Of a DNA stretch of 64,000 bases, positions 28,867 to 36,991 are shown one piece after another. A program made the position numbers and the translations under genes. This stretch comes from Gillisella vitis (GTDB taxonomy: Bacteria > Pseudomonadota > Alphaproteobacteria > Rhizobiales > Rhizobiaceae), in contig NZ_LMVL02000004.1 in NCBI RefSeq assembly GCF_001541345.2, forward strand, positions 539,233-603,232. The letters run 5' to 3'. Below the pieces are notes generated by a model, which was not told the origin of the DNA, made no database searches, and saw nothing but the letters and a program-made list of their open reading frames with translations. Position 1 is the stretch's first letter, and every line of letters starts with the position of its first letter.

Positions 28867-29643
28867 TCACCAGCAGGTATACCCACCGTCGACGACAAGG
28901 ATGCTCCCGGTCACGTAGCTTGCAGCATCGCTCGCGAGGTAAAGCATCGCGAAGGCAATTTCTTCCGGTTTGCCCATGCGGCCCATCGGCGTATTGAGCT
29001 CCCAGGTCGGCAACCACCCCGAATTGATGATTGCTTCCTTGGTCATATCGGTCACGATAAAGCCAGGCGCTACAGCATTCACACGAATCTTGTGCGGTGC
29101 AAGCTCGCAGGCCATCGATTTAATCATCTGGTGAACGGCGGCCTTACTTGCATTGTAGTGCGCCTGCGGCTGAGGCCGATCAACGATCAGACCAGAATTC
29201 GAACCGATCGAAACGATACTGCCACCGCCGTTATTAACCATTGCTTTTGCCACAGCTTGTGCAATGAAAAACTGGGCATTCACGTTGACGTTCATTACGT
29301 CCTGCCATTCCTGCGGACTAATTTTCAGGACGTCAGTGTTCGGGCCGATACCGATGCAATTCATGAGTACATTGACCGGACCAAAGTCACGAGTGATGTC
29401 TTCCACCACCGTCTCAGCTCGTTTCCAGTCCCTCAGATCAGCACTGTAGAAGCGCACATTTTTTCCTGAGGCTTCCGCGAGCCTCTTTGCAGAGGCCTGC
29501 CCCTGCTCCTCGAGGATATCAACGATGGCGACGTTCGCGCCAGCGTCGACGCATAGCTCGGCAACCGCAAAACCGATACCTCTGGCTGCTCCGGTTACAA
29601 CGACAGTCTGGCCATCGAGGCGAAACCGATCTAAGGGGTTCAT
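28867..29643 (-). CDS. Short-chain dehydrogenase/reductase (SDR)
   Basis: 258 residues, classical SDR: NAD(P)-binding TGAARGIG (about 17-24), NNAG-like NCIGIG, catalytic Ser in IVSIGSNSG and YNASK (Tyr/Lys pair at about 163-167). Asp after the second beta strand (IVDILEE) suggests NAD preference. Start has AGGAG upstream. It lies between the lyase and the DeoR gene on the same strand, with about 150-base gaps each side, so it may have its own promoter. Substrate unknown; sugar or hydroxy-acid oxidation fits the cluster. Confidence 0.85.
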   Translation of the reverse strand: MNPLDRFRLDGQTVVVTGAARGIGFAVAELCVDAGANVAIVDILEEQGQASAKRLAEASGKNVRFYSADLRDWKRAETVVEDITRDFGPVNVLMNCIGIGPNTDVLKISPQEWQDVMNVNVNAQFFIAQAVAKAMVNNGGGSIVSIGSNSGLIVDRPQPQAHYNASKAAVHQMIKSMACELAPHKIRVNAVAPGFIVTDMTKEAIINSGWLPTWELNTPMGRMGKPEEIAFAMLYLASDAASYVTGSILVVDGGYTCW

Positions 29644-29804
29644 ATTCTCATCTCCTAGTTTATTGCGAAGCTATGAATGGCAAAGCGCAGGGCGCACGGC
29701 AGTCGCACCCAGCCGCAGCCAGAAACGTTCATCTCTGGTCTTGGGACTGATACTCTTTCTTGCTCGCCCTCGCTTTGAGGGCCTAGGTCTGCTGGAGCGA
29801 CAAC

Positions 29805-30566
29805 CTAAACGGTGATTACTTTCGTCAGTTCTCGAAGAGGCGCCAGAGTTGACGAACTAGCCTCCTCGCCCGTTATTAGGGTCGTCACGGACCCAAGACT
29901 GCCTATGACACCAAGCGAATTTCTTCCAAGTTTGCTGTGATCAGCGAGGACAATTACCTCGCGAGCAGCCTGCATCATCATCTGCTTGACCAACGCTTCC
30001 TCGACATCAGGAACCGTCATCGTTCCAGTGCTGTCCACGCCCTCGACACCCATAAAAAGGCGGTCGCACCGGACAGATTCGAAAAATTTCGCCGCGACTT
30101 GCCCAACGGCTGCGACTGGTCCTCTCCGCAGAGCTCCTCCACAGAAATGAAGATCGATCTGTCGTCCATCGATCAGGTCCGCAGCGACATTCAACGCGTT
30201 CGTTACGACTGTAACTCGACGATCTTTGAGCAGGCGAGCAAAGTGGCCAGTCGTGGTTCCGGAATCTATTATTATTCTATCTCCGTCGTGGACGAGGCCC
30301 GCGGCGAATTCAGCAATTCGCTTTTTCTCGGCGACGAACTGCGTTGCCTTTGCGGCAAAGGAGACCTCGAAAAACGCGGTTTCCTTTAACTTTGCACCGC
30401 CATGAGTTCGAATTAACAAACCCTCTTTTTCGAGTTCTGTCAGGTCGCGCCGGATAGTCATCTCCGACACACTGAACCGCTTACAGAGCTCGTCAATACT
30501 GCCCGTGCCTGCCTCACCGAGGAAGGTTAAGAGCTCTTTTTGACGGTCATTCCGCCCACCGCTCAT
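29805..30566 (-). CDS. DeoR-family transcriptional repressor
   Basis: 253 residues. N-terminal winged helix (FSVSEMTIRRDLTELEKEG, about 27-45) followed by the DeoR sugar-phosphate sensor domain with IIDSGTTTGHFARLL and later GVEGVDSTGTMTVPDVEEA. GGAG upstream of the ATG. It is transcribed away from the ABC importer; the 400 bases between them hold repeated TTTCAAACA/TGTTTGA words that are good operator candidates. DeoR proteins usually respond to a phosphorylated sugar, which fits a kinase product in this cluster. Confidence 0.9.
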   Translation of the reverse strand: MSGGRNDRQKELLTFLGEAGTGSIDELCKRFSVSEMTIRRDLTELEKEGLLIRTHGGAKLKETAFFEVSFAAKATQFVAEKKRIAEFAAGLVHDGDRIIIDSGTTTGHFARLLKDRRVTVVTNALNVAADLIDGRQIDLHFCGGALRRGPVAAVGQVAAKFFESVRCDRLFMGVEGVDSTGTMTVPDVEEALVKQMMMQAAREVIVLADHSKLGRNSLGVIGSLGSVTTLITGEEASSSTLAPLRELTKVITV

Positions 30567-30966
30567 TCTATATCACTCCAGACGATCAATGTTCGTTTCA
30601 AACAAATAAACAGCACGGATGGTGAATGATTGCAACAAAGTTTTTCAATAATGTTTGTTTGATGTTTGATATTGACATATTTCAAACATGTGAGAGATTG
30701 GAGCTGTTGAAATCTCGCATGGACGGCGACCATCGCCGAAAAAGGCCGGGATCCTGTCGAAGGCCGACATAGAAGCGGCTGAGATCATAAAATTTTGGGA
30801 ACTAGGCAACCAGGGGAACTTGGTTGCCCAAACAAGCACTCATGCCCGCCGCATCAGGGCTGAGAGGCCAAGATCGTCCCCGGCAAATCCGACATCGCGT
30901 CTTAGTTACTCGATATCGATAAACGACCGGATCGCATTGGGAACTTAACAAAACGGGAGTAAATGC
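30567..30966. promoter_or_regulatory. Divergent control region with candidate DeoR operators
   Basis: 400 bases between the DeoR gene and the importer. TTTCAAACA occurs at 30596-30604 and 30680-30688. GTTTGAT is repeated in tandem at 30657-30670. ATGTTTGA (30662-30669) and TCAAACAT (30682-30689) form an inverted repeat around TTGACA (30672-30677), which could be a plus-strand -35 box. Further on, GGCAACCA (30805-30812) and TGGTTGCC (30821-30828) form a stem-loop in the leader. CGGGAG precedes the importer ATG. I see no gene here. Confidence 0.6.
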
Positions 30967-32016
30967 ATGACACGGAATTACCTAACTCGCCTTTTGCTGT
31001 CGGCCTCGGCTTTCGCTCTGACCGGAGCTTTAGCGGTCGCACAGGCCGCAGACGTGGTGATCGCATCATCCGGTGGAGCTTCACAAAAAGCGCAGCGGGA
31101 AGCGCTTTGGAAGCCTGCGGCTAAGGTGCTTGGAATGAGCTTTTCGGAAGAAACTTCTCAAAATTGGGGAGAGGCAAGGGCGCAAGTCGATGCAAATGCC
31201 GTGGTCTGGGATATCGTTCAACTTTCGCTCGCCGAAAGCCAGCTCGTCGCTGACGCTGGCGTGATCAGCAAGCTGCCGGCAGATATCGTCAACAAGGCGG
31301 ACTTCATTCCAGGCTCGGTCAACGATTATTGTGTCGGCGTTACTGTATATTCGACAGTAATCGGTTACGCCACCGAAGGCTTCGGCGGTAACAGCCCAAA
31401 GGATATGAAAGATTTCTGGGACGTGAAAAAATTTCCTGGAAAGCGCGGAATGTACCGAGCTCCACGAGGCAACCTTGAAGCCGCTGTGCTTGCGCTTGGT
31501 CATCCCCGCAGCGAGATCTACAAGTTCTTGAGCACACCGGAAGGCCGCAAGGCCGCCATGGATAAGATCGCGGAACTGAAGCCGAACGTTATCTGGTGGG
31601 AAAGCGGCGCGCAGTCCATGCAGTTGGTGAAGGACGGTGAGGTCCCGCTGATTTATGGCTGGAATGGCCGCATTCAGGCTGCGGTGGATGCCGGGGCAAA
31701 GTACAAGTTTACCTTCAACGACGGCCTCTTGAACATCGACTGCTACGGGATCGTAAAAGGCTCGCCGAACCCTGAAAACGCAATAAAGTTCTTGAAGGAA
31801 ATCTCCAAGGCGGAGTACTCCAAGGACTTGCCAAAATATATCTCCTATGGTTCCCCAAACCTCAAGGCCTCTGAGGGATACGATGCGGCAACACTATCCC
31901 GTCTGCCGTCGTCGCCAGAGAATGTAGCTGTTCAGTACGCGGCTGATGTCAATTTCTGGAACACATACGGTGCTGAGCTGTCGGAAGCGTTCGACTCAAT
32001 GCTTTTGACAAGGTGA
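30967..32016 (+). CDS. ABC transporter substrate-binding protein (PotD/opine type)
   Basis: 349 residues. Signal peptide with cleavage probably after AVAQA (about 27); mature start ADVVIASSGGASQKAQREALW is typical of the spermidine/putrescine-iron-opine binding-protein class. Later PNVIWWESGAQSMQLVKDGEVPLIYGWNGR is a ligand-pocket segment of this class. It acts in the periplasm and feeds the importer encoded downstream. The ligand is not readable from sequence; the catabolic neighbours suggest an amino-acid/sugar conjugate. Confidence 0.88.
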   Translation: MTRNYLTRLLLSASAFALTGALAVAQAADVVIASSGGASQKAQREALWKPAAKVLGMSFSEETSQNWGEARAQVDANAVVWDIVQLSLAESQLVADAGVISKLPADIVNKADFIPGSVNDYCVGVTVYSTVIGYATEGFGGNSPKDMKDFWDVKKFPGKRGMYRAPRGNLEAAVLALGHPRSEIYKFLSTPEGRKAAMDKIAELKPNVIWWESGAQSMQLVKDGEVPLIYGWNGRIQAAVDAGAKYKFTFNDGLLNIDCYGIVKGSPNPENAIKFLKEISKAEYSKDLPKYISYGSPNLKASEGYDAATLSRLPSSPENVAVQYAADVNFWNTYGAELSEAFDSMLLTR

Positions 32017-32054
32017 CCCCTCCCAGGGCAGCCGTGACCTTTGGTCAACGGCTT

Positions 32055-32090
32055 CCGCCGGGCGCCTCATTAAGATCGGGCGCCCGGCGG
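32055..32090 (+). other. Intercistronic hairpin after the binding-protein gene
   Basis: Perfect 12-base inverted repeat, CCGCCGGGCGCC at 32055-32066 and GGCGCCCGGCGG at 32079-32090, with a 12-base loop and no U-tract. It sits 39 bases past the binding-protein stop and 45 before the ATPase start. It probably stabilises the upstream mRNA or partly ends transcription so that more binding protein than transporter is made. Confidence 0.75.
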
Positions 32091-32135
32091 TATCAGTCGA
32101 AAACATGATTTCCCTGCATTGGATACTCTAACATT

Positions 32136-33248
32136 ATGGAACATCAAAAAATCCCCAATTCTGCCGCTGCACAGTCGCTCCCGATTGGCATCTCTAAGAT
32201 AGGCAAGGCATATGGTGGCGTAACTGCACTTAAGAACGTCTCGCTAGATATCCGCAGCGGAGAGTTCATGACCCTCCTGGGGCCTTCGGGGTCCGGTAAA
32301 ACGACGCTGCTTATGGTGCTGGCTGGTTTTGTACGGCCCGACCACGGATCCCTCAAGTTTGGGGATAAGGAGGTCATCCTGATGCCTCCACACGAGCGCG
32401 GCATTGGCATGATGTTCCAGAACTACGCGCTGTTTCCCCACATGGACGTGTTTGCCAACATTGCTTACCCTCTGAAAATTCGAAAACGTTCCAAGAATGA
32501 AATCGAAGAATCCGTGGCTGAAGTCCTTGAGTTGGTTCAGCTGTCCGGATACCAGAATCGCCGTATTTCGGAACTGTCTGGCGGTCAGAAACAACGAATT
32601 GCCCTTGCCCGTGCGGTGGTTGCGAAACCCAAAATTCTCCTGATGGATGAGCCGCTATCGGCTCTCGACAAGAATTTGCGTGAACGCATGCAGGTTGAAC
32701 TGCGTGCGATGCATGAGCGCCTCGGAATGACGACCGTACTGGTGACGCATGACCAACGAGAAGCGCTCACGATGTCTGATCGGATCGCCGTGTTACGCGG
32801 TGGTGAGATCGCCCAACTCGACAGTGCTGAAGAGCTCTACAATGCGCCGAAAACAGCGTTCGTGGCCGAATTCATGGGCGAGTCCGCATTCCTCCCGGTA
32901 AAAACCGTCGGCGGCGAGCCAGTTTGCGGCGGCCAGCCGTTGAAGATTGCGCCTGGCACAAATGCGCCGGACGGGGACAGCCTCTTGGTTATCCGCCCTG
33001 AAAAGATGGAAGTCATGGCGCCATCCGTAGATCAAAGTGTATTCAACGTGTTCAACGGCACCCTTGAGCGGGTTCTTTTTCAGGGAGAAAGTTGCCTCGC
33101 GTTTGTGAAGCTTCCATCTGGTGAAATTATCTCCGTCAGACGAAACCTTCGCGAAGGAACGAGATCTCTTTTCCCGCACGCTGGCGAGCCGATTTCTCTC
33201 GGACTGCACATGAATGAAACTCGTGTTGTAAGTGAGGACAAGCGATGA
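32136..33248 (+). CDS. ABC transporter ATP-binding protein (PotA type)
   Basis: 370 residues. Walker A GPSGSGKTTLL (about 49-59), Q-loop MMFQNYALFPHMDV, signature LSGGQKQRIALARA, Walker B ILLMDEPLSALD, H-loop VLVTHDQ, and a C-terminal TOBE-like domain (about 240-370). This is the PotA/CysA-like class that powers polyamine, iron and opine importers. It overlaps the first permease by four bases. Confidence 0.93.
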   Translation: MEHQKIPNSAAAQSLPIGISKIGKAYGGVTALKNVSLDIRSGEFMTLLGPSGSGKTTLLMVLAGFVRPDHGSLKFGDKEVILMPPHERGIGMMFQNYALFPHMDVFANIAYPLKIRKRSKNEIEESVAEVLELVQLSGYQNRRISELSGGQKQRIALARAVVAKPKILLMDEPLSALDKNLRERMQVELRAMHERLGMTTVLVTHDQREALTMSDRIAVLRGGEIAQLDSAEELYNAPKTAFVAEFMGESAFLPVKTVGGEPVCGGQPLKIAPGTNAPDGDSLLVIRPEKMEVMAPSVDQSVFNVFNGTLERVLFQGESCLAFVKLPSGEIISVRRNLREGTRSLFPHAGEPISLGLHMNETRVVSEDKR

Positions 33249-34144
33249 GTACGGTCATAGCAGGCCTAAAACTCCCCCTAGACAATGCCGCACCGCTCCG
33301 CGCGGCAACAAAAAAAGAAGACCTATTGCTGCTGTCGCTGGCATTGCCAGGGGCCGCCCTCATCCTCCTGGTCGTGATCTTGCCCGTCGGCGTTATGGTC
33401 TATTTGTCGTTCATCGCAGATAGGGGTGGATTTACTCTTCTAAACTATTCCAGGCTCTGGGAGCAGCCAGTCTATGCTCAAGTGTTCGCAATGACATTCA
33501 AAGTGTCATTCTACACGACGCTGCTCGTGGCATTGATCGGTTACCCGCTGACTTATTTTCTTGTGCAGATGCCTGATAGTGCGCGCAAATATTTGCTGCT
33601 TGGCATCCTCGTACCGTTTTGGACTGCGGTATTGGTACGAACCTACGCATGGCTTGTCGTTCTCCAAAACAAAGGCCTCATCAATAGCACGCTGATAAAG
33701 CTCGGCATCATACAAGAGCCGCTCCAGCTTGCACATAACATGACCGGCGCGTTGATAGGCATGGTTCACATCATGTTGCCATTCATGGTTCTGCCTCTGT
33801 TCGCATCAATGCGATCCATCGATGAGAATCTGGTGGCTGCAGCGTGCAATCTCGGGGCTAAACCATCCCGTGCGTTCCGGGACGTCTTCTTTCCACTGTC
33901 GTTACCAGGGTTCCTATCGGGCATCTTGATCGTGTTTGTCATGTGCCTCGGATTCTATGTCACGCCTGCCGTTCTCGGTGGTGGCCAGGTCATCATGGCA
34001 GCAATGCGTATTGACGCAAACGTGCGCCTGTACTCGAGCTGGGGAGCCGCGAGCGCTCTAGGAATCGTTTTGCTGGCGATTACCATGGCCCTTATCGGCA
34101 TCGCAGCCCTGATCGCGCGCAAAAAAGGGCGGAGGACAATCTAA
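33245..34144 (+). CDS. ABC transporter permease (PotB type)
   Basis: 299 residues, about six membrane segments (LALPGAALILLVVILPVGVMVY at 30-51; the last near LGIVLLAITMALIGIAAL). The EAA-loop that contacts the ATPase is AACNLGAKPSRAFRDVFFPLSLPG. Overlaps its neighbours on both sides, so importer subunits are made together. Confidence 0.92.
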   Translation: MSTVIAGLKLPLDNAAPLRAATKKEDLLLLSLALPGAALILLVVILPVGVMVYLSFIADRGGFTLLNYSRLWEQPVYAQVFAMTFKVSFYTTLLVALIGYPLTYFLVQMPDSARKYLLLGILVPFWTAVLVRTYAWLVVLQNKGLINSTLIKLGIIQEPLQLAHNMTGALIGMVHIMLPFMVLPLFASMRSIDENLVAAACNLGAKPSRAFRDVFFPLSLPGFLSGILIVFVMCLGFYVTPAVLGGGQVIMAAMRIDANVRLYSSWGAASALGIVLLAITMALIGIAALIARKKGRRTI

Positions 34145-34962
34145 TGAACTGGTTACGACGCCCTGCATCAATCACGCAAGTAACGCATCAACAGCGCCTG
34201 TGGCTCTATGTATTTGTAGCCATCACTATGATCTTCCTCATTTTGCCGACTCTGATCGTGATCCCGATGAGCTTTTCGGGCACGTCGGACCTCGAATTTC
34301 CACCACGGGATTTCTCTTTCAGATGGTATGAAAGCTATTTCTCGTCCACTGACTGGATGAACGCCACCTTGACGTCTTTCAAGGTCGCGATTCTGACTAC
34401 AATTGCGGCGACAGGGATCGGTACTGCTGCTGCGTACGGAACCTGGGCAGGAAGCGCTCGATGGCGTTCTCTTCTGTTGGCGGTATTCACCCTGCCGATG
34501 GCTGTGCCGATCATCATTGTAGCGGTCGGCTCGCTTTTCGTCTTCGCGAGATTGGGCCTCGTTAATACAACCTTGGGCTTGACGACCGTCCATACCGCGC
34601 TGGCCCTTCCGATTGTCTTTATTGTGGTCACTGCCGGATTGGCTTCCTATGACGCCAATCAGGAACAGGCCGCTAGAAGCCTCGGAGCAACGCGCTTGCG
34701 CGCATTCATGACAGTCACTTTGCCTCAGATAAAGGCGTCGGTTCTCTCGGCGACCCTTTTCTCGTTCTTCACGTCCTTCGATGAAGTTGTGGTTGCGATG
34801 TTCATTTCCAACGGTTCGGCCGCCACGTTGAATCGCAGGATGTTCAACGCGCTCAGGGACCAGGTTGATCCGACTATTGCCGCGATATCAACCTGCCTTA
34901 TCAGTGTGACAATTCTACTCATCATCCTCAGCCAAGCGTTCAAGGCCCCGACCGTCAGATGA
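34144..34962 (+). CDS. ABC transporter permease (PotC type)
   Basis: 272 residues with about six membrane segments (first FVAITMIFLILPTLIVIPMSF). EAA-loop QAARSLGATRLRAFMTVTLPQI at about 180. Its ATG shares one base with the preceding stop (TAATG). Pairs with the first permease to form the importer channel. 192 bases with no recognisable gene follow before the MmgE/PrpD start. Confidence 0.92.
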   Translation: MNWLRRPASITQVTHQQRLWLYVFVAITMIFLILPTLIVIPMSFSGTSDLEFPPRDFSFRWYESYFSSTDWMNATLTSFKVAILTTIAATGIGTAAAYGTWAGSARWRSLLLAVFTLPMAVPIIIVAVGSLFVFARLGLVNTTLGLTTVHTALALPIVFIVVTAGLASYDANQEQAARSLGATRLRAFMTVTLPQIKASVLSATLFSFFTSFDEVVVAMFISNGSAATLNRRMFNALRDQVDPTIAAISTCLISVTILLIILSQAFKAPTVR

Positions 34963-35154
34963 CGGTCGGCTACTCTTCCGCATCGGAATTTCTATGAGCG
35001 TCGAGGCACTTGCAGATCACTTCGTTCGAAAGTCTATGCCCTCTTGGCTCACTTCCGGCGTATGGCAGCGAGGAACTCCTCCGGACTTCATGACAAATGG
35101 CGCACATAGGTCCGCCGGATCATGCTGCGGATTGTCTTATTTGAGAGAGAGTAT

Positions 35155-36561
35155 ATGGAAAACACACCAGCCGATACAGAGCGTCGTCTCGCCGAACTCA
35201 TTGTTAGTGATGCACCGGAGCCTTCCCAAGAGATCATACTGCAAGCATCTCGCCATATTGCAGATCTTGTTGGTGTTGCACTCGCCGGAACCACGCTTCC
35301 CGCATTTGCGCGCCTGGTTGAGCTGGTGGGAGACAACTCCACGCCGGATAAACTCTCAGCTCGTATTTGGGGTAGCAACAGACGGGTTTCACTACGAGAA
35401 GCCGGGTTTATCAACGCGTTTGCCGGACATATACACGACTTTGATGACGATGAGACGGGGCATTCGTGGGCGCACGTAACAGTCACAGCTGCAACCGCGG
35501 CCTTGGTTACTGCAGATGCGTGCCCTGGGATATCTGGTGCAGACGTTCTACGAGCCTACGTGATCGCCACTGAGGTCGCGATAAGGCTTGGCGAGATCGT
35601 AAATCCACGTCACTATCGGAGTGGATGGCACTCGTCCGCAACATTAGGAGTTTTCGCTGCTTGTGCAGCGGCCGGTCGCGTGCTCGGCTTAACAACCCAT
35701 GAGATGTGTCAAGCCCTTGGCATGAGCGCTTCGCTTTCATCTGGTATACGGGCCAACTTCGGCAGCGACACAAAGCCGCTTCAGGTGGGCCAGGCCGTTC
35801 GCAACGGGATATTTGCAGCGGAAGCGGCGAAGGCGGGATTGACGTCGTCTGCGGGCGCCATCTTTGGAAGCGGCGGCTTTACATCTCTTTTTAGCACGGG
35901 GGATAACGTCGGTAGCGTCATCGAGAGTTTTGGCAAACCATACGGATTTTCCCAAGGAACGTTGGTTCTTAAGGCATATCCGTGCTGTACCGCCTCGCAT
36001 ACGGCGATCTACTCGACCATCGCTTTGAAAGAGGAGTACGGTTTTGGTGAAGGAGACATTTCCACGATGACTTGCTTCGTTGATCCGGTCGCTCCACAGA
36101 TCTTGGTGCATGATAGTCCAACGACCGGCAATGAAGCAAAATTCAGCATGCCCTACAGCCTCGCCATAGCAGCGAAGACAGGCCGTGCCGGGATAGGCGA
36201 GTTTAATTTCGACAACGGCGTGAGCGAAGATGTCAGCGAGCTCATGCGCAAAATCATTGTGATATCGGACGACACCTTGCCCAAAGGACCGAGCGGAGCC
36301 TCTGTTGCGTCTCGACTCGAGATTAAACTCAATGATGGCCGCACCCTGAAACGTTTTCAAGAGTATGTTCCTGGCAGCGCCGGGGAGCCGATGTCGACTG
36401 AAGCATTGGAAATGAAGTTCATGACATGCGCGTCCACGCTGCCACCGAGAGCCGCCAGCAATTTGTTTTTCTCGCTTTTGAACCTGGGTTCAGTTGGCGC
36501 TATCGGCACTATTATCGATGCGTTTCACGCTCATGAATACCCAAGGCCAACGATTTCCTAG
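35155..36561 (+). CDS. MmgE/PrpD-family protein
   Basis: 468 residues from the ATG at 35155, chosen for GAGAGAG upstream; the frame opens 11 codons earlier. Family landmarks: HYRSGWHSSATLGVFAACAAAG, KPLQVGQAVRNGIFAAEAA and KAYPCCTASHTAIYS. The family includes 2-methylcitrate dehydratase, cis-aconitate decarboxylase and the iminodisuccinate epimerase of Agrobacterium. With a lyase of the argininosuccinate family in the same locus, an epimerase or dehydratase step on an imino-acid substrate is more likely than propionate metabolism. It converges on copG with only four bases between stops. Confidence 0.85.
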   Translation: MENTPADTERRLAELIVSDAPEPSQEIILQASRHIADLVGVALAGTTLPAFARLVELVGDNSTPDKLSARIWGSNRRVSLREAGFINAFAGHIHDFDDDETGHSWAHVTVTAATAALVTADACPGISGADVLRAYVIATEVAIRLGEIVNPRHYRSGWHSSATLGVFAACAAAGRVLGLTTHEMCQALGMSASLSSGIRANFGSDTKPLQVGQAVRNGIFAAEAAKAGLTSSAGAIFGSGGFTSLFSTGDNVGSVIESFGKPYGFSQGTLVLKAYPCCTASHTAIYSTIALKEEYGFGEGDISTMTCFVDPVAPQILVHDSPTTGNEAKFSMPYSLAIAAKTGRAGIGEFNFDNGVSEDVSELMRKIIVISDDTLPKGPSGASVASRLEIKLNDGRTLKRFQEYVPGSAGEPMSTEALEMKFMTCASTLPPRAASNLFFSLLNLGSVGAIGTIIDAFHAHEYPRPTIS

Positions 36562-36565
36562 TTGG

Positions 36566-36982
36566 CTACTCGAGGTCTTCAGAAATCTCCTGCCTCAGCT
36601 TTGGACCTTTCGCCAATCTCCGCCCCAACGCGGTGACGAACGCCTCGTAGCGTTCACTCGATTTGGCTCGTGCAGCCTGCGCGGCAGGCTCCGGCAGCGT
36701 TGGAGTTGTCGATAACCAGAAGCGCACAAACACTGCCAACGTCTCGACGGAAATGCCGAGGTCGCGCTCCATTCGCGTCATGCGGCGGTCGAGTTGGTCA
36801 AGCCGCTTGGTGGTGGCAGCCTCCTGTCGCTCGGCTCCATCTGGCGACAGGAAGGACGCGATACCCGCTTCGGCGATCAGGGATAGAGATTGATCGCGCC
36901 GAGCAGCATACGCAGCGAGCGCCTTCATGACATCAGGATCAAGATAGACTGAGAGGCGCTGTTTCTTGGGAGCTTTTATCAC
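36566..36982 (-). CDS. CopG/ribbon-helix-helix-type protein upstream of traG
   Basis: 138 residues. Residues 7-40 (KQRLSVYLDPDVMKALAAYAARRDQSLSLIAE) have the strand-helix-helix layout of CopG/MetJ DNA-binding proteins. A helical segment with RMTRMERDLG follows, and the tail is charged. Nine bases before traG reach its stop, so the two are co-transcribed. In related elements this gene sits just here and may regulate or help the relaxosome, like TraD/MobC accessory proteins. Confidence 0.8.
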   Translation of the reverse strand: MIKAPKKQRLSVYLDPDVMKALAAYAARRDQSLSLIAEAGIASFLSPDGAERQEAATTKRLDQLDRRMTRMERDLGISVETLAVFVRFWLSTTPTLPEPAAQAARAKSSERYEAFVTALGRRLAKGPKLRQEISEDLE

Positions 36983-36991
36983 AATCGTCTC

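Noticed and set aside
30836..30905. CAGGGCTGAGAGG-like word in the importer leader, suggestive of a TPP riboswitch
   Set aside because: Only the CTGAGA word is present; the GGGGTGCC and ACCTGATC partners of the TPP aptamer are absent and the gene is not thiamine-related.
34994..35479. 161-codon plus-strand frame before and across the MmgE/PrpD start
   Set aside because: It overlaps most of its length with the well-supported MmgE/PrpD frame and has no family character.
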